This document shows positions 15,898 through 24,306 of a DNA stretch of 64,000 nucleotides, one piece after another; positions within the stretch are counted from its first letter, which is position 1; each line of letters begins with the position of its first letter. A program made the translations under genes and the position numbers. The notes below the pieces were generated by a model. The model had not been told where the DNA came from, searched no databases, and saw only the letters and a list, made by a program, of their open reading frames with translations. The stretch comes from Flavobacteriaceae bacterium UBA3611 (GTDB lineage: Bacteria; Bacteroidota; Bacteroidia; Flavobacteriales; Flavobacteriaceae): the NCBI GenBank assembly GCA_002375495.1, contig DFLU01000010.1, forward strand, positions 491,409-555,408, given 5' to 3'.

Positions 15898-16869
15898 TTA
15901 TTCTATAAAACGTATTTCAATGCGTTGGTTCAAATTACGGCCTTTTTCAGTATTATTACTAGCGATGGCTTCACTTTCTCCTTTAGAGGATGCTTTTATT
16001 CGATGTCGACTAATGCGCCCTTTGGCCACCAAATACCAACGTACCTGTCGTGAAAATTCGAGTCCGCGATGGTAATTATCTTGCGCATTCCCGACGTTGT
16101 CTGTATGCCCGATAACTTCTACAGAAACATTCGGGTTATTGTCTAGCGCTAGTTTCACTTCTTCCAATAGCTTTTCAAGTTCAGGGCTATTTAGAATGCC
16201 CGAGGTGGAAAACCTAGGATAAATAACCTTGGTGTCGGGAATTTCATTTTTTATTGCTGCCAAGCGTGCCTGATTCAGCGGCTCAAACAAAAACGAAAAA
16301 GCATTGTTGTAGGTTTCATTTGCGTTAAACGCTATAGGTGTGATGTGTGGTTTTATGACCAAATGTGTACTGGGGATGCCAATTTCTACTAAAATATCTT
16401 TCAATTGTTTTGCACGCTGTACCCCCATATTCGGACTCACTGTGTTTTCTTCGGCACTGTATTTTGAAATGATATGCAGCTCGGTATTGGGATGTTCCAC
16501 AAAATAATTATTGAGCTTGTATTTAAAATCTTTGGCTTCCTGCGGAATAAAAACAAGGGGCGAATTTTTTGTAATCACAAATGCTTCCTCGTAATTGAAC
16601 AAAATATCCCCATCTGTGGTGAGCGCGCGAAGCGAATTGCCAGTCATCAGATCAGCGATAGGGTTTAATGTGTCGTTGGTTTTTGCATTGTTCCCGTCAA
16701 TTTCTGATAGGTTTGGCAACGCGAGTGTATCTGAAATGTTTTGGTTATTTGTAAGTTGAATATTGCTGCTCTGCAGATGTGTGTTATCTTCTTGTAGCCA
16801 ATAATACAGCCAAAGCCCAAAAAAGGACCATACCAAAAAGACGCAAAATGCGATAACAAAGTTCTTCAT
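15898..16869 (-). CDS. OmpA family protein with N-terminal membrane anchor
   Basis: 323 aa. An uncleaved-looking N-terminal helix (FVIAFCVFLVWSFFGLWLYYW) is followed by two OmpA-like regions: a degenerate one at about residues 80-190 (LHIISKYSAEENTVSPNMG) and a canonical C-terminal one (VEVIGHTDNVGNAQDNYHRG, then NLNQRIEIRF). The canonical copy has the Asp and Arg used to bind meso-DAP in peptidoglycan. The anchor suggests an inner-membrane protein reaching into the cell wall rather than an outer-membrane barrel. First gene of the run down to RidA; its start is 150 bp from the divergent his leader. Confidence 0.85.
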   Translation of the reverse strand: MKNFVIAFCVFLVWSFFGLWLYYWLQEDNTHLQSSNIQLTNNQNISDTLALPNLSEIDGNNAKTNDTLNPIADLMTGNSLRALTTDGDILFNYEEAFVITKNSPLVFIPQEAKDFKYKLNNYFVEHPNTELHIISKYSAEENTVSPNMGVQRAKQLKDILVEIGIPSTHLVIKPHITPIAFNANETYNNAFSFLFEPLNQARLAAIKNEIPDTKVIYPRFSTSGILNSPELEKLLEEVKLALDNNPNVSVEVIGHTDNVGNAQDNYHRGLEFSRQVRWYLVAKGRISRHRIKASSKGESEAIASNNTEKGRNLNQRIEIRFIE

Positions 16870-17000
16870 TTATTTGTAACCCCTTGAAAAAAAAGGTGTT
16901 GGCAGATTTAGCTGTTCTACTCTCAAAGCTATAAAAATAAATGGAAGCCTCTCAGAAAAAATTAAGATGTTTTTCACAATGCTGTAAACATTATTTTTTC

Positions 17001-17008
17001 TACTTTTG
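17001..17008 (+). promoter_or_regulatory. -7 element of the his operon promoter
   Basis: TACTTTTG matches the Bacteroidota TAnnTTTG element exactly. I do not see a good TTTG or TTG at the expected -33 position. Transcription should begin near 17012-17014, only a few bases before the leader-peptide ATG at 17019. Confidence 0.55.
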
Positions 17009-17018
17009 AAGTTCAATT

Positions 17019-17075
17019 ATGACATACACATTTTTACATCATCATCATATCCCGTTCCACGCTCACGCGAGGTGA
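17019..17075 (+). CDS. hisL: his operon leader peptide (HisL-type), 18 aa
   Basis: An ATG-to-TGA frame encodes MTYTFLHHHHIPFHAHAR, with six His among 18 residues and four in a row (17037-17048). It lies between a TAnnTTTG element and an intrinsic terminator, directly upstream of hisG. That is the classical layout of ribosome-mediated attenuation: ribosomes stall on the His codons when charged tRNA-His is scarce, changing RNA folding so that the terminator does not form. The peptide is not related in sequence to the enterobacterial leader. The symbol is given by function. Confidence 0.9.
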   Translation: MTYTFLHHHHIPFHAHAR

Positions 17076-17091
17076 TTTGGTATTGATGTAA
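17034..17091 (+). promoter_or_regulatory. Candidate pause helix (1:2) of the his attenuator
   Basis: TTACATCA at 17034-17041, overlapping the first His codons, is perfectly complementary to TGATGTAA at 17084-17091. A ribosome stalled on the His codons would cover the first arm and free the second. The region 17079-17086 can then pair, with one mismatch and one G-T, with 17106-17113, which includes the first bases of the terminator stem. That second pairing is weak and is inference. Confidence 0.5.
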
Positions 17092-17109
17092 TTAGTTACT
17101 GATATTCAG

Positions 17110-17140
17110 AACCCGTTTGAGCAATCAAACGGGTTTTTTT
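17110..17140 (+). terminator. his attenuator terminator
   Basis: AACCCGTTTGA pairs with TCAAACGGGTT (11 bp, no mismatch) around a GCAA tetraloop, followed by a T-run to 17140. It lies 35 nt after the leader-peptide stop and 53 nt before the hisG ATG, so it must be conditionally read through for the operon to be expressed. Confidence 0.92.
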
Positions 17141-17193
17141 ATGCCCATTTGCGAGAGAAAAAGAAAATTTTATTTAAAAACACAATCAAAAAA

Positions 17194-18051
17194 ATGAAAA
17201 AATTAAAAATTGCTGTACAAAAATCAGGTCGTTTAAACGAAGACTCCCTGCAGTTGTTAAAAGACTGCGGGATTTCAATAGATAATGGACGTGAGCAACT
17301 TAAGGCAGCCGCGAAGAATTTCCCGCTAGAGATTTATTACCTGCGGAATGGCGACATTCCGAAATACCTGAAAGATGGTGTAGTAGATTGCGCCATTATT
17401 GGTGAAAACGTTTTAGTTGAAAAGGGAAATGGTATTTCGGTTGCTGAAAAACTCGGGTTTTCAAAATGCCGTGTCTCCCTGGCTGTTCCGAAATCTTCGA
17501 AGTATACTGATATTACAGACCTGAACGGAAAAAGAATCGCCACATCATATCCTGAGACCACTAGAAATTACTTGGAAGAACAAGGCGTGAAGGCCGAACT
17601 GCATATCATTAACGGTAGTGTAGAAATTGCGCCCAACATCGGGTTAGCAGATGCTATTTGTGATATTGTAAGTAGTGGCAGCACCTTGTTTAAGAACAAC
17701 CTAAAAGAAGTGGAGGTAATGATGAAAAGTGAAGCCGTATTGGCCATTTCACCTGCAATTTCCGAAGAAACAAAAAACTTGCTTCAGAAACTTCAATTTA
17801 GAATTCGTGCTGTGCTGAAAGGGCGCGACAGCCGTTATGTGTTGTTAAATGCACCCAACGAGCAATTAGACGCCATTACTGCCATTCTTCCAGGGATGAA
17901 AAGTCCTACTATTTTACCATTGGCCGAGGCAGGTTGGAGCAGTATTCACTCTGTGGTAGACCAAGAAGTTTTCTGGGAAGTCATCGACCAGTTAAAGGAA
18001 GCCGGTGCAGAAGGAATTCTTGTCTGTCCGATAGAAAAAATGGTGCTGTAA
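17194..18051 (+). CDS. hisG: ATP phosphoribosyltransferase HisG (long form)
   Basis: 285 aa, the long form with a C-terminal regulatory domain, so no HisZ partner is needed. The start is the ATG at 17194 (MKKLKIAVQKSGRLNEDSL); an in-frame TTG at 17149 would put the start only 9 nt after the attenuator terminator. Catalytic domain marks: QKSGRL, DCAIIGENVLVEKG and the PRPP loop DAICDIVSSGSTL; the C-terminal about 75 residues are the ACT-like His-binding domain (ILPLAEAGWSSIHSVV). It catalyses the first step, ATP + PRPP to PR-ATP, and is normally feedback-inhibited by histidine. Confidence 0.95.
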   Translation: MKKLKIAVQKSGRLNEDSLQLLKDCGISIDNGREQLKAAAKNFPLEIYYLRNGDIPKYLKDGVVDCAIIGENVLVEKGNGISVAEKLGFSKCRVSLAVPKSSKYTDITDLNGKRIATSYPETTRNYLEEQGVKAELHIINGSVEIAPNIGLADAICDIVSSGSTLFKNNLKEVEVMMKSEAVLAISPAISEETKNLLQKLQFRIRAVLKGRDSRYVLLNAPNEQLDAITAILPGMKSPTILPLAEAGWSSIHSVVDQEVFWEVIDQLKEAGAEGILVCPIEKMVL

Positions 18052-18082
18052 GCATCTTTTATAAATCTTAAAAAAATTGATT

Positions 18083-19366
18083 TTGAAAAAAATAATAAAT
18101 CCGTTGCCCGACACATGGCTCAATCTCCTTGAGCGCCCTGCAAACGAACGAGCCGATATGGATTCGCTAGTATCTGAAGTGTTTGAGGAAGTACAAAAGA
18201 AAGGCGATACTGCAATACAAAAATACACCCAGCTATTTGATGGGACGTCGCTTAAAACTTTTAAAGTTTCCGAAGAAGAAATGAACGCTGCGACTATTTC
18301 GAAAGAACTAACAGCTGCGATTCAATTAGCAAAAAAGAACATTGAGACATTTCACAATTCACAAAAAACAGCGACAGAACGCATTGAAACAACTCCAGGA
18401 GTGATTTGCTGGCAGGAAAAACGTGCGATACAAAAAGTAGGGCTCTATATCCCTGGCGGAACCGCCCCGTTGTTTTCTACAATCTTAATGTTGGCGGTAC
18501 CTGCGCAGTTGGCGGGTTGTACCGAAATCGTATTGTGTACGCCACCGAACAACGAGGGGGAAATTGATCCGGCGATTTTATACACCGCTAAACTGTGTGG
18601 AGTGACCAAGATCTTTAAAGTAGGCGGTGTTCAGGCCATTGCGGCCATGGCACTTGGTACAGCATCGGTACCAGCCGTGTATAAAATATTCGGACCCGGA
18701 AATCAATTTGTGACGGCCGCGAAGCAATATGCGACTACATTTGGAGTGGCTATCGATATGCCTGCCGGACCAAGTGAGCTGCTCGTTTTCGCAGATGAGA
18801 CTGCCGTTCCTGCCTTTGTGGCCTCAGATTTGTTGAGTCAGGCAGAACACGGGGCCGACAGTCAGGTGGTATTGGTAAGTACCTCAGAAAAAATGTTGGA
18901 TGAGGTTGCTGTTGAAATCGAAAAACAACTCACATTGTTACCAAGAAAAGAAATTGCAACGCTTGCTATGCAAAATTCAAAATTGATTTTGGTTGATAGT
19001 AACAAAACTGCCTTAGCGCTTATCAATACCTATGCGCCAGAACATTTGATCATTGTTGCTGAAGATGAAGCGTATTTTGTTGAGAACGTCCAAAATGCAG
19101 GGTCTGTGTTTATTGGGAATTACACTCCTGAAAGTGCGGGCGATTATGCCTCGGGTACGAACCACACCCTGCCCACTAACGGATTTGCAAAACAGTACAG
19201 CGGTGTAAATCTAGATAGTTTCATGAAAAGTATCACTTTTCAGAAAATTTCCGAAGCCGGTATTCAGGCAATCGGTCCTGCGATTGAAACCATGGCAGCG
19301 GCAGAGGGCTTGCAGGCACACAAAAATGCTGTTTCACTACGTTTAAAATCGATTGGCAATGAGTAA
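18083..19366 (+). CDS. hisD: Histidinol dehydrogenase HisD
   Basis: 427 aa from a TTG at 18083 (KKIINPLPDTWLNLLERP); a second TTG lies at 18077 and no ATG is available, so this gene uses a non-ATG start. Family motifs: YIPGGTAPLFSTILM, GGVQAIAAMALGT, FGPGNQFVTAAK, DLLSQAEHG with the zinc ligands, and NAGSVFIGNYTPES. It carries out the last two NAD-dependent oxidations, histidinol to histidinal to histidine. It is 31 nt after hisG and its stop overlaps the start of hisC by 8 nt. Confidence 0.95.
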   Translation: MKKIINPLPDTWLNLLERPANERADMDSLVSEVFEEVQKKGDTAIQKYTQLFDGTSLKTFKVSEEEMNAATISKELTAAIQLAKKNIETFHNSQKTATERIETTPGVICWQEKRAIQKVGLYIPGGTAPLFSTILMLAVPAQLAGCTEIVLCTPPNNEGEIDPAILYTAKLCGVTKIFKVGGVQAIAAMALGTASVPAVYKIFGPGNQFVTAAKQYATTFGVAIDMPAGPSELLVFADETAVPAFVASDLLSQAEHGADSQVVLVSTSEKMLDEVAVEIEKQLTLLPRKEIATLAMQNSKLILVDSNKTALALINTYAPEHLIIVAEDEAYFVENVQNAGSVFIGNYTPESAGDYASGTNHTLPTNGFAKQYSGVNLDSFMKSITFQKISEAGIQAIGPAIETMAAAEGLQAHKNAVSLRLKSIGNE

Positions 19367-20411
19367 GAATTTCAATTTAAATCGATTGCTACGGCAAAAT
19401 GTGAAAAATTTGAAGCCGTATAGCAGTGCGCGCGATGATTTTAAAACAGTGGGAGAGCAAATGGTGTTTCTGGATGCTAATGAGAATCCGTATGGAACTG
19501 CTGTAAATCGGTATCCAGATCCGCAACAAACCAAGTTGAAACAAGTATTGGCCACGCAGCGAAACGTACAACTGGAGCAGCTATTGCTCGGAAACGGGAG
19601 CGACGAGGTACTTGATTTGATGTACCGTGCGTTTTGTGAACCCAATATTGACAACGTGATAACCTTGCCGCCAACCTATGGTATGTATGGGGTTTTGGCG
19701 GGTATCAATGCCGTTGAAAATAGGGAAGTACTGCTTACCGAAAATTTTGAGCTTGATGTTGATGCGATTCTTCGGAAACAGGATGAGCGTTCAAAATTGT
19801 TATTTATTTGCGCTCCGAACAATCCGACAGGAAATATTTTCGATCGGGATACTATCGTGGAATTGCTTGAAAAGTTTAACGGTATTGTTGTGATAGATGA
19901 AGCGTATATCGATTTTTCAGCAACAAATAGCTGGTTGAAAGAACTTGACAAATTTCCAAATTTAGTGGTGACCCAAACGTTGTCGAAAGCGTATGGTATG
20001 GCCGGAATTAGACTGGGAATTTGCTATGCTTCCGCAGCGATTATTAAAATTCTCAACAAAATAAAACCTCCGTATAATGTAAATGTGTTAACGCAAGAAT
20101 ACGCACTGGAACGAATTCAAGATGTAGTAAAAATAAAAAATGAAATAAGCAGAATCAAAGAAGTTAAGAAGGAACTATTTAAACAATTACTTCAATATGA
20201 TTTTGTTAAAAAGGTATATCCTTCCGAAGCCAATTTTTTACTTGTTAAAGTAGATGATGCTACCAAAAGATACCAACAGCTTTTACAGCATACCATTGTA
20301 GTACGAAACCGAAGCAACCAACCGCTTTGCGAAAACACACTGCGAATTACTGTGGGAACAGAGAGAGAAGTAGAAGCATTACTAACCGCCCTAACACAAC
20401 TTGAGCAATGA
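19359..20411 (+). CDS. hisC: Histidinol-phosphate aminotransferase HisC
   Basis: 350 aa, fold-type I PLP enzyme. Start is the ATG at 19359 (MSKNFNLNRLLRQNV), inside the hisD stop region. Motifs: DANENPYG, GNGSDEVLDL, CAPNNPTGN, DEAYIDFS and TLSKAYGMAGIRLG, with the PLP-binding Lys in SKAYG. It converts imidazole-acetol phosphate to histidinol phosphate using glutamate. Overlaps with both neighbours (8 nt with hisD; ATGA with hisB) suggest translational coupling. Confidence 0.95.
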   Translation: MSKNFNLNRLLRQNVKNLKPYSSARDDFKTVGEQMVFLDANENPYGTAVNRYPDPQQTKLKQVLATQRNVQLEQLLLGNGSDEVLDLMYRAFCEPNIDNVITLPPTYGMYGVLAGINAVENREVLLTENFELDVDAILRKQDERSKLLFICAPNNPTGNIFDRDTIVELLEKFNGIVVIDEAYIDFSATNSWLKELDKFPNLVVTQTLSKAYGMAGIRLGICYASAAIIKILNKIKPPYNVNVLTQEYALERIQDVVKIKNEISRIKEVKKELFKQLLQYDFVKKVYPSEANFLLVKVDDATKRYQQLLQHTIVVRNRSNQPLCENTLRITVGTEREVEALLTALTQLEQ

Positions 20412-21541
20412 AGAAAGTATTATTTATAGATCGTGACGGCACCATGATTAAAGAAACTGCCGACGAACAGATTGATGCGTTCGAAAAAATGATTTTTTAT
20501 CCGAAGGTATTCACCTACCTCAGTAAAATCGCTGATGAACTCGATTTTGAATTGGTCATGGTGAGCAACCAAGATGGTTTGGGTACAGCTGCTTTTCCGG
20601 AGGAAACGTTCTGGCCCGTTCACAATTTTATCATGAAGAGTTTTGAAAATGAAGGCGTCGTTTTTTCAAATGTGTTCTTAGACCGAACTTTTCCAAAAGA
20701 CAATGCTCCCACACGGAAACCGGGCACAGGAATGCTTACCGAATACATGCAAGGCGATTACGACTTGGCGAATTCATATGTAATAGGAGATCGGCTCACC
20801 GACATGGAGTTGGCTAAAAACCTCGGCTGCAAAGGAATCTTTATAGACGATAACACTGAACTTGGTACCTCAGAAATTACTGTATCGCAAGGCGATCTAG
20901 ACAATTGTATTGCCCTAGAAACCAATTCATGGAAAAAAATATATGAGTTTTTGAAATTACAGACACGGGAAGCCAGTCTGGAAAGAAAAACAAACGAAAC
21001 GGATATCTCTATAACGTTGAATCTAGATGGAACTGGAAATGCGAAAATTTCAACAGGAATCGCCTTTTTTGACCATATGCTGGAACAGATAGCCCGCCAC
21101 GGACAAATGGACCTAACGATTGATGTCACGGGAGATCTGGAAGTAGATGAGCATCACACCATTGAGGATACAGCGATTGCTTTGGGTGAAGTTTTTGCCA
21201 AAGCATTGGGAAACAAGTTGGGAATTGAACGCTATGGGTTCTGCTTGCCGATGGATGATTGCTTGGCGCAGGTTTCCATCGATTTTGGCGGTCGGAATTG
21301 GTTGGTGTGGGATGCCGATTTTAAGCGTGAAATGATCGGAAAAATGCCCACAGAGATGTTCTATCACTTTTTTAAGAGTTTTACAGACGGTGCCAAAGCC
21401 AATTTGAATATAAAAGCAGAAGGGACGAACGAGCACCACAAGATTGAATCAATTTTTAAAGCATTTGCCAAAGCAATAAAAGCAGCCGTAAAAAGAGATG
21501 CCGAAAAAATGATATTACCCAGTACAAAAGGAATGTTATGA
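20408..21541 (+). CDS. hisB: Bifunctional histidinol-phosphatase / imidazoleglycerol-phosphate dehydratase HisB
   Basis: 377 aa fusion. Residues 1-165 are a HAD phosphatase (FIDRDGTMIKET nucleophile loop, KPGTGML, GDRLTDMELAKNLG). Residues about 180-377 are the dehydratase (GIAFFDHMLEQIARHG, DEHHTIEDTAIALGE, FGGRNWLVW, EGTNEHHKIESIFKA), with the His clusters that bind Mn2+. It catalyses steps six and eight of the pathway. The start ATG overlaps the hisC TGA and its own TGA overlaps the hisH ATG. Confidence 0.95.
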   Translation: MKKVLFIDRDGTMIKETADEQIDAFEKMIFYPKVFTYLSKIADELDFELVMVSNQDGLGTAAFPEETFWPVHNFIMKSFENEGVVFSNVFLDRTFPKDNAPTRKPGTGMLTEYMQGDYDLANSYVIGDRLTDMELAKNLGCKGIFIDDNTELGTSEITVSQGDLDNCIALETNSWKKIYEFLKLQTREASLERKTNETDISITLNLDGTGNAKISTGIAFFDHMLEQIARHGQMDLTIDVTGDLEVDEHHTIEDTAIALGEVFAKALGNKLGIERYGFCLPMDDCLAQVSIDFGGRNWLVWDADFKREMIGKMPTEMFYHFFKSFTDGAKANLNIKAEGTNEHHKIESIFKAFAKAIKAAVKRDAEKMILPSTKGML

Positions 21542-22134
21542 AAAATATCGCAATCATAGATTATGGAGCTGGGAATATAAAAAGCATCCAATTTGCCTTG
21601 CAGCGTTTGGGTTATGAAGCTGTTTTAACCCAAAACGCCAACGAGATACAAAATGCAGCTTGCGTGATTTTTCCTGGCGTAGGTGAAGCCAGCAGTGCCA
21701 TGACAAAACTCCGTAGCTCAGGATTAGACACCGTTATACCTAAACTTCTCCAACCCGTATTGGGCATTTGCTTGGGTATGCAGTTAATGTGTACTGCTTC
21801 GGAAGAAGGAAATACCAAAGGATTGGGAATATTTGATGTGGAGGTCACAAAGTTTCCTATTTCCGTAAAGGTTCCGCAGATAGGTTGGAACACCATCGAA
21901 AACCTGAAAGGACCGCTTTTTACGAATATTTCAGAAAAAGAGTATATGTACACCGTGCATAGTTATTACGCACAGCTTTGCGCAGCTACTGTTGCCCAAA
22001 CTGAGTATCACCTACCGTATTCGGCTGCCTTGCAGAAAGATAATTTTTTTGGTGTCCAATTTCACCCAGAAAAAAGTAGCAGTGCGGGAGAACGTCTTTT
22101 ACATAACTTTATTAAACTAGCCCTAAAACCATGA
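21538..22134 (+). CDS. hisH: Imidazole glycerol phosphate synthase glutaminase subunit HisH
   Basis: 198 aa class I glutamine amidotransferase. The nucleophile is in GICLGMQLMC, the His-Glu pair in FHPEKSS, and the oxyanion strand in FPGVGEA. It supplies ammonia from glutamine through the barrel of HisF. ATGA overlaps with hisB before and hisA after. Confidence 0.95.
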   Translation: MKNIAIIDYGAGNIKSIQFALQRLGYEAVLTQNANEIQNAACVIFPGVGEASSAMTKLRSSGLDTVIPKLLQPVLGICLGMQLMCTASEEGNTKGLGIFDVEVTKFPISVKVPQIGWNTIENLKGPLFTNISEKEYMYTVHSYYAQLCAATVAQTEYHLPYSAALQKDNFFGVQFHPEKSSSAGERLLHNFIKLALKP

Positions 22135-22874
22135 GAATCATACCCGCAATAGATATTATAGACGGCAAATGTGTACGCCTCACCAAAGGCGATTACGACA
22201 CAAAAAAGATTTATAATGAACGTCCGTTAGAAGTTGCCAAACAATTTGAAGCACACGGAATTACGCACCTGCATGTAGTAGACCTAGATGGTGCGAAAAG
22301 CAAGCATATAGTTAATTATGGTGTCTTGGAGCAACTGGCGTCTAAAACTTCTTTAGCAATTGACTTTGGTGGCGGACTGAAATCTGATACTGATGTAAGA
22401 ATTGCTTTTGAAAGCGGCGCGCAACAGATTACGGGTGGAAGTATTGCTGTAAAAGACCCGTCGCTTTTTACAGAATGGATTTCTAAATACGGTTCCGAAA
22501 AGATTATTCTTGGGGCTGACGCCAAAGATGAAAAGATTGCTGTAGGTGGTTGGTTAGAAGAGAGCGACGAAGCCCTTTTACCGTTTATCAAAAAATACCA
22601 AGAGAAAGGTGTACAATACGTAATTTGCACAGACATTAGTAAAGACGGAATGTTAGAAGGACCCGCCTTCGATTTGTATAAAAAGATTTTAGCCGAGTGT
22701 CAAGAAGGAGACAACAAAACGCTTCACTTAATTGCTTCTGGGGGGATTTCAGAATTTGGTGAACTCCCGAAACTGCAAGCGCTGGGCTGTGAAGGCGTTA
22801 TTATTGGAAAAGCGATTTATGAAAACAGAATCAGCTTAGAACAACTAGAAAAATTTATACTGAATGCTTACTAA
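22131..22874 (+). CDS. hisA: HisA, ProFAR isomerase
   Basis: 247 aa (beta-alpha)8 barrel: MRIIPAIDIIDGKCVRLTKGDY with the general-base Asp8, HVVDLDGAKSKHIVN, DFGGGLKSD, and the second-half Asp in CTDISKDGMLEGP, followed by IASGGISEFGEL. It catalyses the Amadori isomerisation of ProFAR to PRFAR. Its 3' end overlaps hisF by 11 nt. KIYNERPLEVA in place of longer TrpF-like loops indicates a HisA-only enzyme rather than PriA. Confidence 0.95.
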   Translation: MRIIPAIDIIDGKCVRLTKGDYDTKKIYNERPLEVAKQFEAHGITHLHVVDLDGAKSKHIVNYGVLEQLASKTSLAIDFGGGLKSDTDVRIAFESGAQQITGGSIAVKDPSLFTEWISKYGSEKIILGADAKDEKIAVGGWLEESDEALLPFIKKYQEKGVQYVICTDISKDGMLEGPAFDLYKKILAECQEGDNKTLHLIASGGISEFGELPKLQALGCEGVIIGKAIYENRISLEQLEKFILNAY

Positions 22875-23619
22875 ACGAATCATACCCTGTCTGGACATCA
22901 AAAACGGTCGCACTGTGAAAGGCGTGAATTTCATCAACCTTCGCGATGCGGGTGATCCTGTAGATTTAGCCAAGTTCTATTCTGAAAATGGCGCAGACGA
23001 GCTGGTGTTTTTAGATATTTCAGCAACGGAAGAAAAGCGTCGGACGCTTTCAGAATTGGTACTGCGTGTGGCTGAAACTATCAATATTCCATTTACCGTA
23101 GGAGGTGGAATCAATTCGGTGGCAGATGTGGAGCGCTTGCTTAGAAACGGAGCCGATAAAGTAGCAATCAATTCGGCCGCCATTCGCAATCCGCAGCTTA
23201 TCAACGACCTCGTTGCCAAATTTGGAACACAATGTATCGTAGTTGCCATTGATGCAAAACAAATTGATGGCCAATGGATGGTGCATTTGGTAGGCGGGAA
23301 GGTACCTACTGAATTGAACCTTTTTAACTGGGCCGTAGAAGTAGCTGAGCGGGGAGCAGGTGAAATTTTATTTACCTCGATGGACCACGACGGGACGAAG
23401 AATGGCTTTGCAGACGCGGCCTTGGCGCACCTTTCCACGTTGGTGAATATTCCCATCATTGCTTCAGGAGGTGCGGGTTCCATCCCCCATTTTGTGAGTA
23501 CCTTTACGAATGGAAAGGCAGATGCTGCATTGGCGGCAAGTGTTTTCCATTTTAAGGAAATAGAAATTTCAACATTAAAAGAAGAATTAAAAAAACAAGG
23601 CATTCCGGTACGGAGCTAG
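22864..23619 (+). CDS. hisF: HisF, imidazole glycerol phosphate synthase cyclase subunit
   Basis: 251 aa barrel related to HisA: MLTKRIIPCLDIKNGRTVKGVNF with catalytic Asp11, ELVFLDISATEEKRRT, FTVGGGINSV, and the second catalytic Asp in FTSMDHDGTKNGF. It forms imidazole glycerol phosphate and AICAR from PRFAR and ammonia delivered by HisH. The start ATG lies inside the end of hisA. Confidence 0.95.
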   Translation: MLTKRIIPCLDIKNGRTVKGVNFINLRDAGDPVDLAKFYSENGADELVFLDISATEEKRRTLSELVLRVAETINIPFTVGGGINSVADVERLLRNGADKVAINSAAIRNPQLINDLVAKFGTQCIVVAIDAKQIDGQWMVHLVGGKVPTELNLFNWAVEVAERGAGEILFTSMDHDGTKNGFADAALAHLSTLVNIPIIASGGAGSIPHFVSTFTNGKADAALAASVFHFKEIEISTLKEELKKQGIPVRS

Positions 23620-23640
23620 CCAACATACTAAACTATAAAC

Positions 23641-24255
23641 ATGGAAATAGATTTCAACAAATACGAAAACAAACTGGTACCTGCAATTGTACAGGATGCC
23701 ATGACCAAAAATGTATTGATGCTCGGGTTTATGAACCAAGAGGCTGTAGACAAAACTGAATCGACTGGAAAAGTGACCTTTTTTAGCCGTAGCAAAAACC
23801 GATTGTGGACGAAGGGTGAAGAAACTGGAAATTATTTAAACCTAGTGTCTTTAAAAACAGACTGCGACAACGATACCTTGCTCATTCAGGCACATCCGGA
23901 GGGTCCAGCGTGTCACACCGGTAGCGATACCTGTTGGAACGAAAAGAACCAATCGAATTTTGGTTTCCTTTCATATCTTGAAAATGTGATCGAAGACAGA
24001 CGTAATGATGGTGAACACGAAAAAAGTTATGTAGCATCGCTTTTTAGAAGAGGCATTAATAAAATAGCACAGAAGGTTGGAGAAGAGGCCGTAGAGGTAG
24101 TTATTGAAGCCAAAGACGATAATGATTTGGCTTTTTTAAATGAAAGTGCCGATTTGATGTTCCACTTTATGCTACTCTTACAGGCAAAAGGATTCCATAT
24201 TCGTGATGTTGAAAAAACGCTTCAGTCGCGCCATAAATTCGATAGGAATGAATAA
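23641..24255 (+). CDS. hisIE: Bifunctional HisIE (PR-AMP cyclohydrolase / PR-ATP pyrophosphohydrolase)
   Basis: 204 aa fusion. Residues 1-105 are HisI (NVLMLGFMNQEAVDKTESTG, SRSKNRLWTKGEETGN, and the metal-binding Cys in KTDCDNDTLL and GPACHTGSDTCW). Residues about 115-204 are HisE (SYVASLFRRGINKIAQKVGEEAVEVVIEA, an all-alpha NTP pyrophosphohydrolase). It performs steps two and three. Separated by 21 nt from hisF, it ends the operon. Confidence 0.95.
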   Translation: MEIDFNKYENKLVPAIVQDAMTKNVLMLGFMNQEAVDKTESTGKVTFFSRSKNRLWTKGEETGNYLNLVSLKTDCDNDTLLIQAHPEGPACHTGSDTCWNEKNQSNFGFLSYLENVIEDRRNDGEHEKSYVASLFRRGINKIAQKVGEEAVEVVIEAKDDNDLAFLNESADLMFHFMLLLQAKGFHIRDVEKTLQSRHKFDRNE

Positions 24256-24263
24256 TTATTGAA

Positions 24264-24298
24264 GAACCCCAGCCTAAGTGAACTGGGGTTCATTTTTA
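24264..24298 (+). terminator. Terminator after hisIE (probably bidirectional)
   Basis: GAACCCCAG and CTGGGGTTC form a perfect 9-bp stem followed by ATTTTTAG on the plus strand. On the minus strand the same stem could end the convergent S41 peptidase transcript, with a poorer T tract. Confidence 0.85.
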
Positions 24299-24306
24299 GT
24301 TGTAGT

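Noticed and set aside
17037..17048. Four His codons as a cloning-tag artefact
   Set aside because: They sit in a native leader frame with stop, pause helix and terminator directly upstream of hisG.
22977..23603. 208-codon open frame antisense to hisF
   Set aside because: HisF on the plus strand has all catalytic motifs; the antisense frame has no recognisable domain or start context.
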